Positions 8,703 through 17,120 of a stretch of 64,000 nucleotides of DNA are shown in pieces. Source of the DNA: Methanothermobacter tenebrarum (GTDB lineage Archaea > Methanobacteriota > Methanobacteria > Methanobacteriales > DSM-23052); the NCBI RefSeq assembly GCF_003264935.1, contig NZ_QLOE01000005.1:1-64000 (forward strand). The letters are read 5' to 3'. A program made the translations under genes and the position numbers. Positions within the stretch are counted from its first letter, which is position 1. Each line of letters begins with the position of its first letter. The notes beneath the pieces were generated by a model. That model worked only from the letters and a program-made list of their open reading frames with translations. It was not told where the DNA came from and ran no database searches.

Positions 8703-9677
8703 ATGAGATTCCCCACAAAAAGGATGAGAAGACTCAGAAAAACCGAGAAGATGAGGGAAATCGTCAAAGAGACCAGAATATCCCCTAGTAGCCTAATATA
8801 CCCAGTATTCGTAAAAGAGGACCTTGAAAGAGGATCCAAGGAGCCTATAGAGACCATGCCTGGACAATACAGGTATTCTCCGGAGGCCGCTGCTGACGAG
8901 CTTAAAAAACTCGAAAAAAAAGGATTAAACACTATCATACTATTTGGGATACCATCAAAAAAGGACAATATAGGATCCTCCGCATTCGATGACAAAGGGA
9001 TAGTTCAAGAGACAATAAGACTGCTCAAAGATGAAACAGAACTTATAATCATAACAGATGTGTGCCTTTGCCAATATACAAGCCATGGACACTGTGGAAT
9101 AATCAAAAAACAGCAAGTACTCAATGATGAAACACTAGAATACCTTGGGAAGATCGCAGTGTCACATGCAAGAGCGGGAGCTGATATAGTAGCACCATCC
9201 GATATGATGGACGGGAGAGTCGCCGCCATAAGAAAAAGCCTAGACGAAAATGGCTTCCAGGACATTCCCATAATGTCATATGCAGTTAAATACGCCTCAT
9301 CATTCTATGCACCATTCAGGGAGGCAGTATCATCCACACCATCATTCGGTGATAGAAAAACCTACCAGATGGACCCGGCCAATGCAAGAGAGGCCATAAT
9401 CGAGGCAGAACTTGACATAGAAGAAGGTGCCGATATCATAATGGTGAAACCGGCCTTACCCTATCTTGACATTATAAGATCCCTCAAGGAAGAGTTTAAA
9501 ACACCTCTCGCAGCATACAATGTAAGCGGAGAATATTCAATGCTAACTGCGGCCATACAAAAAGGTTACTTAACAGAAGAAGCCATATACGAATCTATAC
9601 TATCCATTAAGAGGGCGGGCGCCGACCTTATAATATCCCATTTCACTCCAAAATTATTAGATGGAGGTCTTGGATGA
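8703..9677 (+). CDS. hemB: delta-aminolevulinic acid dehydratase (porphobilinogen synthase)
   Basis: It condenses two 5-aminolevulinate molecules to porphobilinogen, the first common step to haem, corrinoid and F430. Zinc ligands appear in [14 protein letters not shown], and the two active-site lysines in [11 protein letters not shown] and [15 protein letters not shown] 8703 (324 residues) is preferred to the longer frame from 8676, because the longer start lies inside the preceding gene and TGTGAT lies just upstream of 8703. The next gene overlaps by four bases. In a methanogen the main demand is coenzyme F430 and corrinoids. Confidence 0.96.
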   Translation: MRFPTKRMRRLRKTEKMREIVKETRISPSSLIYPVFVKEDLERGSKEPIETMPGQYRYSPEAAADELKKLEKKGLNTIILFGIPSKKDNIGSSAFDDKGIVQETIRLLKDETELIIITDVCLCQYTSHGHCGIIKKQQVLNDETLEYLGKIAVSHARAGADIVAPSDMMDGRVAAIRKSLDENGFQDIPIMSYAVKYASSFYAPFREAVSSTPSFGDRKTYQMDPANAREAIIEAELDIEEGADIIMVKPALPYLDIIRSLKEEFKTPLAAYNVSGEYSMLTAAIQKGYLTEEAIYESILSIKRAGADLIISHFTPKLLDGGLG

Positions 9678-10594
9678 AACCATCATTAGTCGCGAAAATA
9701 GCCCAAATGGCAGCCGCTTTAGAAGTTAGCGGCTACCCAAAACCTGGGAATGTCCACAGAACCCAAAATTTCCATGATATGAGCTTCGAGGATTTTATCA
9801 TAAGTGCTATTGTAATAGGGGACACTATGCACGAAGCAGCTGAAAGAGGCGCTAGATTAAGAGACGAATTGGACTTTTCCCCAATCAAAGTTGGAAATCT
9901 CATATTAAAGGCGATAAAAGAAACACGAAAATGGGTGTCCACAAATACTAACTTGGGCATTGTAATGTTACTAACACCACTAGCCTCGGCCGCGGGTATG
10001 ATAACAGAAAAAGATCTCCAAGGCCTCAGAGAAGCAGTTAACAAGATAATGTTACAGACAACACCCCAAGATGCTGTGGACCTTTATGAAGCCATTGCAA
10101 TAGCTCAACCGGGGGGGATGGGAAAACGGGACCAATTTGACGTTAATGATGAAAAATCCAAAGATAGAATCATGGAAGAGAAAGTTACATTATTTGATGT
10201 TCTCAAGCTTTCATCCTCATGGGATCTCATAGCAAGAGAACTTACAAGTTCCATGCCAATAACATTCAATATAGGATTCCCAACATTCAAAGAAACCCAC
10301 AAAACAGCTGATATGAATGCTGCCATTGTCCAGACATTTCTAACAATCCTATCAAACTTCCCAGACACCCTCATACAAAGGCAACATGGCAAAGATGTGG
10401 CTGAGAAAGTGACAAAGGAAGCCAGGGAAATACTTGATAAAGGGGGAATATTAACAGAACAAGGATTAAAAGCCCTCAAAAGCCTTGATAGGAAACTGCA
10501 AAAACAGGATATAAATCCGGGCACAACCGCGGATTTAACAGCCTCTTCTATAATGATAGGGCTCATAGACTATTATTGGGATAAAATAGAATAA
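9674..10594 (+). CDS. triphosphoribosyl-dephospho-CoA synthase-like protein (CitG family)
   Basis: The 306-residue protein shows the CitG/MdcB hallmarks: the early [11 protein letters not shown] motif, an alpha-helical core with [12 protein letters not shown], and [13 protein letters not shown]. Bacterial members make the triphosphoribosyl-dephospho-CoA prosthetic group of citrate and malonate lyases. Methanogens lack those lyases, so the true substrate here is uncertain, though an ATP-dependent transfer to a CoA-like or nucleotide acceptor is likely. GGAGGT lies five bases before ATG 9674, and the start overlaps the hemB stop by four bases, so the two genes are translationally coupled. Confidence 0.75.
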   Translation: MKPSLVAKIAQMAAALEVSGYPKPGNVHRTQNFHDMSFEDFIISAIVIGDTMHEAAERGARLRDELDFSPIKVGNLILKAIKETRKWVSTNTNLGIVMLLTPLASAAGMITEKDLQGLREAVNKIMLQTTPQDAVDLYEAIAIAQPGGMGKRDQFDVNDEKSKDRIMEEKVTLFDVLKLSSSWDLIARELTSSMPITFNIGFPTFKETHKTADMNAAIVQTFLTILSNFPDTLIQRQHGKDVAEKVTKEAREILDKGGILTEQGLKALKSLDRKLQKQDINPGTTADLTASSIMIGLIDYYWDKIE

Positions 10595-10607
10595 AAGGTG
10601 CCCCACA

Positions 10608-12137
10608 ATGGATATTGAACGCATAATCGACGAACTCCACCTATACGAGAAAAAGGTTCTGAAGGCCCTGGAAAAGCTCGAACCGCCAATAAGCCCCGAG
10701 GACATTGTGAAATCAGAGAAAATGGATATAAAAGCGGTTATGAGCGCCCTAGGGTCGCTAGAATCCAAAGGACTTGTAAGCGTCCATAAGAGCGTGGACA
10801 AAATACTCAAACCCACTCATGCCAGTAAAAAATATGCAATAAAAGGTTTGCCAGAAAGACAAATACTCCAACTACTCTCAAAAGAAGGCCCATTAGAAAT
10901 ATCCGAGATCATGAAAAAAAGCAGCCTAGACAAGACAGAGAACAAAGTCGCCATAGGTTGGCTAATGAGGAAAAAATGGGCCAAGATCGAAGACAACACC
11001 ATCAAAATAACATCAGAGGGTGAAAAATCGCTAGAAAGACTAGGATCCGATGAAATATTATTACAGGAACTCGCAGAAAAAGGCCAGATAAAACTATCAT
11101 CCCTATCAGATAAGCTCAAAAAAGCATTTAAACTACTCAACCAGAGAAAAGGACTCCTAAAAGTAAAAAAGGTTAAAGAACATGAAATACATTTAACAGA
11201 TAAAGGGAAGACAATCCTAGAAAGGGGATTAGAGATACGAGAAGAGGCCACGCAATTAACTCATGATGATCTTAAAACTGGAAGATGGAAAAAACTATAT
11301 TACAGGGGATATGATATACACGCAGAATATCCGATAATATTCCCAGGGAAGATGCACCCACTCAAGCGTATAATAGAAGAGATCAGGGACATATTCCTTA
11401 AGATGGGTTTCACAGAAGCAAGGGGTCCCATAATAGAATCCGCATTCTGGAATTTTGATTGTCTTTTCCAGCCCCAGGATCATGCTGCCAGGGAAATGCA
11501 GGACACATTCTATGTTAAAAATCCTCCGGAGACTAAATTGCCAGATAAAAGTTTGGTTGAGAAGGTTAGGATGGTGCATGAGGACGGTGGATCAACTGGT
11601 TCAGAGGGTTGGCAATACAAATGGGATGTTGAAATCGCGAAAAAGAGTGTGCTGAGAACCCATACAACATGTGTATCTGCACGTTTCCTCCTTGAGAATA
11701 AACCGCCCCTTAAAATGTTCTCAATTGGAAGAGTTTTCAGGAGGGAGACCATAACCTATAAGCATCTTCCAGAATTCCACCAGGTTGAGGGTATAGTGGC
11801 AGCTGAGAATGTTACATTCAAGAACCTGCTTGGGATCCTTAGAGAATTCTATACAAGGCTAGGATTCAAGGTTAGATTCAGACCAGCATACTTCCCTTAC
11901 ACTTACCTGTCAACTGAATGTGAAATTTATCTACCTGAGAAGGAAACATGGATAGAACTTGGAGGGGCTGGGATGTTCAGGCCGGAAGTCTTGGAACCTT
12001 TACAGGTTGAAACTCCAGTGGCGGCCTTTGGCCTTGGCATAGAAAGGTTGGCGATGATAAGGTTAGGTATAGAGGATATAAGGATGTTGTATCAGAGCAA
12101 CCTTGGATGGCTTAGAAGTTTACCAGTATGCCCCTGA
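10608..12137 (+). CDS. pheS: phenylalanyl-tRNA synthetase alpha subunit
   Basis: The 509-residue archaeal-type alpha chain has an N-terminal region of winged-helix repeats (about residues 1-210) that bind tRNA, then a class II catalytic core. Motif 2 is seen in [10 protein letters not shown]...EFHQVEG, and motif 3 in [11 protein letters not shown] (written [12 protein letters not shown] here). [16 protein letters not shown] marks the substrate pocket. It charges tRNA-Phe together with PheT, which is not in this window. AAGGTG precedes ATG 10608. It ends three bases before a convergent gene. Confidence 0.97.
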   Translation: MDIERIIDELHLYEKKVLKALEKLEPPISPEDIVKSEKMDIKAVMSALGSLESKGLVSVHKSVDKILKPTHASKKYAIKGLPERQILQLLSKEGPLEISEIMKKSSLDKTENKVAIGWLMRKKWAKIEDNTIKITSEGEKSLERLGSDEILLQELAEKGQIKLSSLSDKLKKAFKLLNQRKGLLKVKKVKEHEIHLTDKGKTILERGLEIREEATQLTHDDLKTGRWKKLYYRGYDIHAEYPIIFPGKMHPLKRIIEEIRDIFLKMGFTEARGPIIESAFWNFDCLFQPQDHAAREMQDTFYVKNPPETKLPDKSLVEKVRMVHEDGGSTGSEGWQYKWDVEIAKKSVLRTHTTCVSARFLLENKPPLKMFSIGRVFRRETITYKHLPEFHQVEGIVAAENVTFKNLLGILREFYTRLGFKVRFRPAYFPYTYLSTECEIYLPEKETWIELGGAGMFRPEVLEPLQVETPVAAFGLGIERLAMIRLGIEDIRMLYQSNLGWLRSLPVCP

Positions 12138-12140
12138 TGA

Positions 12141-12608
12141 TTATGGGGATAGGAGCTTGTAGTATTCACCATCCTTTCTCTTGATTTTTTTTAGGATTTT
12201 TTTATTTTCTAATGATAATAGGATCCTGTACATTTGGAGGTTGTCTAGTTTCAATTTGCCATAGAGTAGGTTTCCCTCGAGGGTGTACCTTGGGATCAGG
12301 CCATTTTCTGTCAAGTTTTTGATGATTTTGATGGTTTCCTTTTCTAGTTGGTTTAATTCCTCGATTTTAACTTCCCTTTTGTTTTCGACTACCTTGATTT
12401 TATCCTTGACATCTTGGGGTTTTATCTTACCATCTTCGCGTATTATAAGATTCTTTGATTGTAGATTATTGAGTATCTCATGGTAGTCGTGTTCTGATAT
12501 GTCTATCCTTCCTTTTATTATATTCTCGGGTATCCCATCTATGAATTCTAGTTTAAGATCCGTTATCTCCTCGTATATGATATTCTCTTTTCTCGTTATT
12601 ATTATCAT
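12141..12608 (-). CDS. hypothetical protein, basic, possible winged-helix C terminus
   Basis: I do not recognise this family. The protein of about 155 residues is rich in Lys, Glu and Ile. Its C-terminal half (ETIKIIKNLTENGLIPRYTLEG, split here as helix-turn plus LLYGKLKL, then RILLSLENKKILKK) looks like a winged helix-turn-helix with a basic recognition region. ATG 12608 with GGTGGGA upstream is preferred over the longer frame from 12662, because the longer one would overlap the CBS gene. It follows the CBS-domain gene by 14 bases on the same strand, so the two may be co-transcribed. It could be a DNA-binding regulator. Confidence 0.65.
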   Translation of the reverse strand: MIIITRKENIIYEEITDLKLEFIDGIPENIIKGRIDISEHDYHEILNNLQSKNLIIREDGKIKPQDVKDKIKVVENKREVKIEELNQLEKETIKIIKNLTENGLIPRYTLEGNLLYGKLKLDNLQMYRILLSLENKKILKKIKRKDGEYYKLLSP

Positions 12609-12622
12609 GCTGTCCCACCAGG

Positions 12623-13012
12623 CTATATGGGGACTAGGATGCCTGCAGCTACTAATCTGCAAATATCTGTTTTTGTTATAACACCAACAGGTTTCTCATC
12701 TTCCACTACGAGCAAACCCGAAACATCGGCCCTTAGCATGAGATTCGCCGCGTCCTCAATGTCGTCCTTGGCAGATATTGTGATAACATCCTTGACCATG
12801 ATATCCTCTACTTTCATTCTTTTTTCGGGCTTTTTGGATCCTAGTACTCCAATAAGGTCTGTGTATGATACCACGCCTACTGGTTTTCTCTCATCATCTA
12901 ATACGAAAAGTCTCCTGATACCATGCTTATACATTTTCTCAAAGGCTTTAATTGGTTCTGTATCAGGACTTATTGTGATAACCTCCGGGTTCATGGCCTC
13001 TTTAACTTTCAT
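12623..13012 (-). CDS. CBS-domain pair protein
   Basis: The 129-residue protein consists of two CBS motifs and nothing else. The first starts MKVKEAMNPEVITISPD and the second KVEDIMVKDVITISAKDD, each ending in a G-V-V/I segment (PVGVVSYTDLIG; PVGVITKTDICR). Such pairs form a Bateman module that binds adenosine nucleotides or SAM and regulates a partner. The partner may be the small protein encoded just downstream. AGGTAGG precedes ATG 13012. It shares a 266-base divergent spacer with nikR. Confidence 0.9.
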   Translation of the reverse strand: MKVKEAMNPEVITISPDTEPIKAFEKMYKHGIRRLFVLDDERKPVGVVSYTDLIGVLGSKKPEKRMKVEDIMVKDVITISAKDDIEDAANLMLRADVSGLLVVEDEKPVGVITKTDICRLVAAGILVPI

Positions 13013-13213
13013 TTTAACCTACCTACTAAAGGGCAGAAACATTAATGGGGGGATCTCCCAAGATTTGTGCCATGAGATGATCGTGGGGGAGTTTACCTAA
13101 ATCCACTAGTTGTTACCCATCCAATGTTATGATCCCCACATTCCGTCTTTAATCTGCACAGTAGTTAATCAATTATTTTATGGGATTGATAAATTTTGCG
13201 TATCTATCAAAGC

Positions 13214-13245
13214 TTTAAATATTATGTTAGATCATTAATATAATA
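13214..13245 (+). promoter_or_regulatory. nikR promoter with near-perfect inverted repeat (putative NikR operator)
   Basis: TTTAAATA at 13214-13221 is a good archaeal TATA box, placing the transcription start near 13245. Overlapping it, TATTATGTTA (13220-13229) and TAATATAATA (13236-13245) form a 10-6-10 inverted repeat with nine of ten bases matching. A repressor bound here would cover the span from TATA to start site, which fits autoregulation by NikR. The assignment to NikR is inference from position. Confidence 0.5.
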
Positions 13246-13278
13246 TTTTAATATAAATTGAAGGAGGGAGTAATAGCT

Positions 13279-13701
13279 ATGATGCGCATAAGCATGTCAT
13301 TACCAAAGGATCTGCTTAATGAATTTGATGAGGTGTTACGTGATAGGGGTTACCAGTCAAGGTCTAAGGGTATAAGGGATGCTATAAAGGATTATATAGT
13401 CCGTTATCAGTGGATGAAGGAGATGGAAGGAGAGAGGGTGGGTGTAATCGCGGTAATCTATGACCACCACTATACTGGTGTCATGGAAGATCTTGCAGAC
13501 ATACAACATGCCTATCGTGAATATATAAGTGCTGTTATGCATGTGCACATGACAGAAAGACACTGCCTTGAGGTCATAGTAGTCAGGGGAGATGTTGAAA
13601 AAATCCGTGAACTCACAGAGAAGATGATGAGACTCAAGGGAGTTGAACATGTGAGACTCATAAGCACATCCACTGGCAAGGATATAGAGCACGAAAAATG
13701 A
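13279..13701 (+). CDS. nikR: nickel-responsive transcriptional regulator NikR
   Basis: The N-terminal ribbon-helix-helix (MRISMSLPKDLLNEFDEVL...RSKGIRDAI, about residues 1-45) is followed by an ACT-like nickel-binding domain. The nickel ligands are recognisable as His in YDHHYTG, His in MHVHMTERHC and the Cys of RHCLEV. NikR represses nickel uptake genes when nickel is abundant. ATG 13279 (or 13282) is chosen because AAGGAGGGAG sits at the correct distance upstream. The next gene overlaps by four bases, making nikR the first gene of a long run that includes a hydrogenase maturation protease. Confidence 0.95.
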   Translation: MMRISMSLPKDLLNEFDEVLRDRGYQSRSKGIRDAIKDYIVRYQWMKEMEGERVGVIAVIYDHHYTGVMEDLADIQHAYREYISAVMHVHMTERHCLEVIVVRGDVEKIRELTEKMMRLKGVEHVRLISTSTGKDIEHEK

Positions 13702-14471
13702 GATTCTTTGTAACAGCGTACCACCACAATCTCCTAAAAGACTATGAAAGACTTTCAGGTTTTTATGATGCTATAAGAGAACATGCTCATGGTATAGTCT
13801 ATGATATAGGTGCCGGGAGCGGGATCTTATCCTACTTCGCGGCACCATACTCTAAAACTGTTTTTGCAATAGAAAAAGATGAAAAAATAGCATCATATGC
13901 CTCCAAGAACCTCGCGGGCATCCCTAACGTGAAAGTAGTTAATGAAGATGCCCTTTCATATGATTTCCCCCACCAGGCCGATACAATAATCTGTGAAATG
14001 CTAGACACAGCCCTAATAGATGAAGAACAAGTGCCCATAGTAAACAAGTGCCTGAAACACCTAAAAGAAGACGGGCGAATAATACCCTACGGTGTCATAA
14101 ACGGGGCTGAGGCGATAGAAATGGACTCAGAGACTATCAGATACGACGAAAACTACAAATACAAGACCAAAGGTGGGCTAACAATCTATGATAGCATAAA
14201 ATTCAACAAAAGAATAGATGAAAAATTTAAGAAAACATTCGAAATCCCAGCAAATGGCAGAACCAATGGATTAAAAATAACCACATTCACACTATTAGCA
14301 GAAAACATCATCGCAGGCCCAACCCAGATGATGAACCCACCACTACTTATACCAATAGAAGAAATCAAAGAAGAAAATTACATGATAAAAGTCACCTTAT
14401 CCTATAGGATGGGAGGAGGACTCAACACAATAAAAGCCAAAATCAAAGACATAGAGGACCGAAAAACATGA
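13698..14471 (+). CDS. SAM-dependent methyltransferase, PRMT-like
   Basis: A Rossmann methyltransferase core starts near residue 32 with YDIGAGSGILS (motif I, SAM binding), then FAIEKDE and NVKVVNEDAL. The motif CEMLDTALIDEE at about residues 97-108 resembles the double-E loop of protein arginine methyltransferases, and a beta-rich C-terminal half follows. The substrate is unknown; a protein or RNA arginine/guanidino acceptor is possible. It overlaps nikR upstream and the hydrogenase protease gene downstream by four bases each, so a link with hydrogenase or nickel-enzyme modification is worth considering but unproven. Confidence 0.75.
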   Translation: MRFFVTAYHHNLLKDYERLSGFYDAIREHAHGIVYDIGAGSGILSYFAAPYSKTVFAIEKDEKIASYASKNLAGIPNVKVVNEDALSYDFPHQADTIICEMLDTALIDEEQVPIVNKCLKHLKEDGRIIPYGVINGAEAIEMDSETIRYDENYKYKTKGGLTIYDSIKFNKRIDEKFKKTFEIPANGRTNGLKITTFTLLAENIIAGPTQMMNPPLLIPIEEIKEENYMIKVTLSYRMGGGLNTIKAKIKDIEDRKT

Positions 14472-14938
14472 ACCTGAAAAAAGAACTTGAAAAATTCCTC
14501 AAAGACCATGAGAAAATCCTCATTCTCACCGTTGGAAACGAACTAAGGGGAGATGATGGACTAGGACCTGCCATTGCAAAAAAACTTTCAAAAAGTAAGA
14601 ATCTCATAATAATAGATGGTGGCACAGTACCTGAAAATTTCACAGGGAAAATTAAAAAAGAGGACCCCAGTCATATCATAATCATAGATGCCGTGGAAAT
14701 GGGAGCCCAACCAGGCACTATAAAAATCATAGAAAAGGATAAAATAGCCAATTACAATATATCAACCCATGCCATGCCACTATCATTCCTCATAGAATAC
14801 CTCCAAGCCCATAAAGATTACAAGATCACCCTAATCGGTATACAACCCAAAAAATTAGACTTCTCCACTAAAATATCAGAGCCCGTAAGAGAATCCATGG
14901 AAAAACTCATCTCAATCCTCGAAGAAACAATCCAGTGA
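14468..14938 (+). CDS. hydrogenase maturation protease (HycI-like)
   Basis: The 156-residue protein matches the [NiFe]-hydrogenase maturation endopeptidases, which bind the inserted nickel and trim the large-subunit C terminus. The nickel ligands are recognisable as the acidic residue in GNELRGDDGLG, the Asp in IIIDAVEMGA and the His in STHAMPLS. The closest subgroup appears to be HycI, which serves group 4 or F420-reducing enzymes in methanogens. Its location in a nikR-headed operon is consistent with nickel-dependent maturation. It overlaps both neighbouring genes by a few bases. Confidence 0.85.
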   Translation: MNLKKELEKFLKDHEKILILTVGNELRGDDGLGPAIAKKLSKSKNLIIIDGGTVPENFTGKIKKEDPSHIIIIDAVEMGAQPGTIKIIEKDKIANYNISTHAMPLSFLIEYLQAHKDYKITLIGIQPKKLDFSTKISEPVRESMEKLISILEETIQ

Positions 14939-14943
14939 TAATA

Positions 14944-16038
14944 ATGAAAATACTCTTTATCGGCGCACGCCTATTCAATGATGTGGCAGATTATGCAAAA
15001 AAGATGGGAATAACCACCATACTCACAGAATCCAACCCAAAAGCCCCAAACCTGAACCTGGCAGACAAATTCTACATAGTACCCAGGGGCATGGACGCGC
15101 CCACAGAAATAGCTATCAAAGAAGACGTAGATGCAATAGTACCGCTCATAGGCGTGGACCCACCATTAATCGAAGTCGCGAAAATGAAAGAAAAACTAGA
15201 GAAAGAATATAACATACCAGTAATAGCATCGAACACAAAAACCACCATAATATCCACCAATAAGATTAAAACAAAAGAATTCTTCAAAGAAAACAATATA
15301 AAAACCCCAAAATATCATATAATAAATGATAAAATCCCAGAAACAAGCTACCCCACAGTCCTCAAACAAGAAAAAGGACAAGGTGGCCAAAACCTACTAA
15401 TAGCAAAGGATAAAGAAGGTGTAAAATCTTACCTCAAAATCTATAAAAAAGCTATAATGGAAGAATATATTACCGGCCACGAAATCTCAGTAGAGGTCCT
15501 AAGATGGGATGACAAATCATTCCCCATTGTAGTAGTGGACAAAGGCAAAACAACAACAAAAGGAATACACCCACTCCAAAAAGTGAAAAAAGCCCCGGCA
15601 AAAATCCCAGGATTAGACAATAAACAAGTGCTAAAATTAGCTCAGAGGATAACAGAAAAACTCAAAGCAGAAGGAAACACAGACATTGACATGATATTCC
15701 AACCAGAAAGCCAAGAAATATATACGATTGAAGTTAACACAAGGCCAAGCGGTACAAGATACCTATCAGCCGCTTCAACGGGAATACACCCACTAGAACA
15801 ACTTGTTAACATGGCAATAGGCGAATGGGAACCAAAAAAGCTCACCCGCAAAAAATTCCACGCACTAGAAATACCAGTAGGGGAATTTGAATATGATAAT
15901 CCCCCAAAGGCCTTCAATGGCGAAAATTCATGGATAATCCACGGACCAGAAGGTCATAAGAGGATAACCATAAGATCCACCAATGAAAAGAAAACTAGAG
16001 AAATCCTCGAAAAATTGAATATAAGGTTGATAAAATGA
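14944..16038 (+). CDS. ATP-grasp protein, CarB-like (pseudomurein cluster)
   Basis: This ATP-grasp enzyme has a pre-ATP-grasp Rossmann start (KILFIGARLFNDVADYAKK), the ATP-binding lid around EKGQGGQNL, the metal-binding IMEEYITGHEISVEV and the catalytic IYTIEVNTRPSGT segment. ATP-grasp ligases join a carboxylate to an amine or similar nucleophile. CarB-like proteins of this type lie with Mur ligases and MraY homologs in Methanobacteriales, so a step in pseudomurein precursor synthesis is likely. The specific substrate is unknown. ATG 14944 is preferred over GTG 14935, because AGTGAT lies five bases upstream of the ATG. It overlaps the next gene by four bases. Confidence 0.8.
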   Translation: MKILFIGARLFNDVADYAKKMGITTILTESNPKAPNLNLADKFYIVPRGMDAPTEIAIKEDVDAIVPLIGVDPPLIEVAKMKEKLEKEYNIPVIASNTKTTIISTNKIKTKEFFKENNIKTPKYHIINDKIPETSYPTVLKQEKGQGGQNLLIAKDKEGVKSYLKIYKKAIMEEYITGHEISVEVLRWDDKSFPIVVVDKGKTTTKGIHPLQKVKKAPAKIPGLDNKQVLKLAQRITEKLKAEGNTDIDMIFQPESQEIYTIEVNTRPSGTRYLSAASTGIHPLEQLVNMAIGEWEPKKLTRKKFHALEIPVGEFEYDNPPKAFNGENSWIIHGPEGHKRITIRSTNEKKTREILEKLNIRLIK

Positions 16039-17108
16039 GCCCAAAACTCATGGAAACCTTCATTGCCACAATAATACTTTCGATAATATTCACGTTCTTT
16101 GTGAAGAAAGCATTAAAGGAAGCCCAGATTACTGACAAGCCAATTGTCACAGAACATAAACATAAAACAGGAACGCCCACCATGGGCGGATTAGGGATGC
16201 TACTAGCTATAATATCCATAACAATCCCACTAAAGGATAACCTGAACTTGATTATAACAACCCTCATAATAGTGGTATCGGCCATTATAGGTTTACTTGA
16301 TGATCTACTTGGCTTAAGAACCAAAGAAGTCCAAAAGATCATAAAGAACATCTCTAATAGGCCGGTAGAGATAGGTCAACTCATACTAAAACCTGGTGAA
16401 GAGGCTAGAGTCGCAACACCAAAGGCAAAAGCCGACTTTAGAAGACTCCAAGGGAAGAATCTTATATCGGTAGTAGGGGAGGCTCCGATCAAATATGAGA
16501 TCAGAGAAAGAGATAAAATAATCATACAATCTCTCCCTGGGATTTTGCTCGTGCTTTCAGGTGCTGTGACCAGCCTTGGAGGATTCCACCTTGGAATATT
16601 CATGATACCAATTGTAGTCTTTGGCATGATAGGGGCTATAAATGCTGTTAATCTTATAGATGGGATGGATGGTATGGCAGCCGGTATAATGGCAATAGCA
16701 TCCACCTCCTGTGCAATATTCCTATACCTAGATTCAAGGCCCATGGAAGCTGTGCCATTTATTGTACTTGCAGGTTCAAGCCTAGGCTTTTTAGTATTCA
16801 ACAGGCACCCAGCATCCATATTTATGGGTGATACAGGATCATTCGCCCTTGGAGGCGGGTATGCGGCTGCCGTAATCTTAACAGACATAGTATACTTTGG
16901 TGTTTTGGCTTTAACGGTTCCTATTGTATCTGTTATAATAAGTTTGCTTCATAGGGCCCATATAATAAGGCTCCCAGTGGAACCATTACATCACACACTC
17001 CATTATAAAGGCTTATCCGAGAAAAATATAGTATCATTGTATTGGCTTGCAACATTGATCATATGTGCCGTTGGCTTATATTTCAGGGGGATGTTACCAA
17101 CAGGTTAA
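16035..17108 (+). CDS. MraY-like phospho-sugar transferase (GT family 4, pseudomurein cluster)
   Basis: This is a multi-pass membrane protein of the polyprenyl-phosphate glycosyl-1-phosphate transferase family. Recognisable motifs are the GTPTMGGL start, the catalytic DDLLG near residues 89-93, NAVNLIDGMDGMAAG, FMGDTGSFALG and the cytoplasmic HRAHIIRLPVEPLHHTLHYKG, which mirrors the MraY HHH motif. It probably attaches the pseudomurein disaccharide-peptide precursor to undecaprenyl phosphate. An extra soluble segment of about 65 residues (about 97-161) interrupts the usual loop after DDLLG. It sits between the ATP-grasp gene (4-base overlap) and the Mur ligase (12 bases). Confidence 0.9.
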   Translation: MSPKLMETFIATIILSIIFTFFVKKALKEAQITDKPIVTEHKHKTGTPTMGGLGMLLAIISITIPLKDNLNLIITTLIIVVSAIIGLLDDLLGLRTKEVQKIIKNISNRPVEIGQLILKPGEEARVATPKAKADFRRLQGKNLISVVGEAPIKYEIRERDKIIIQSLPGILLVLSGAVTSLGGFHLGIFMIPIVVFGMIGAINAVNLIDGMDGMAAGIMAIASTSCAIFLYLDSRPMEAVPFIVLAGSSLGFLVFNRHPASIFMGDTGSFALGGGYAAAVILTDIVYFGVLALTVPIVSVIISLLHRAHIIRLPVEPLHHTLHYKGLSEKNIVSLYWLATLIICAVGLYFRGMLPTG

Positions 17109-17120
17109 GGGCGGGTTAAG

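Noticed and set aside
8164-8718. 184-codon minus-strand frame opposite the ferredoxin-domain gene
   Set aside because: It mirrors the codon structure of the cysteine-rich gene, has no ribosome site and overlaps two supported genes.
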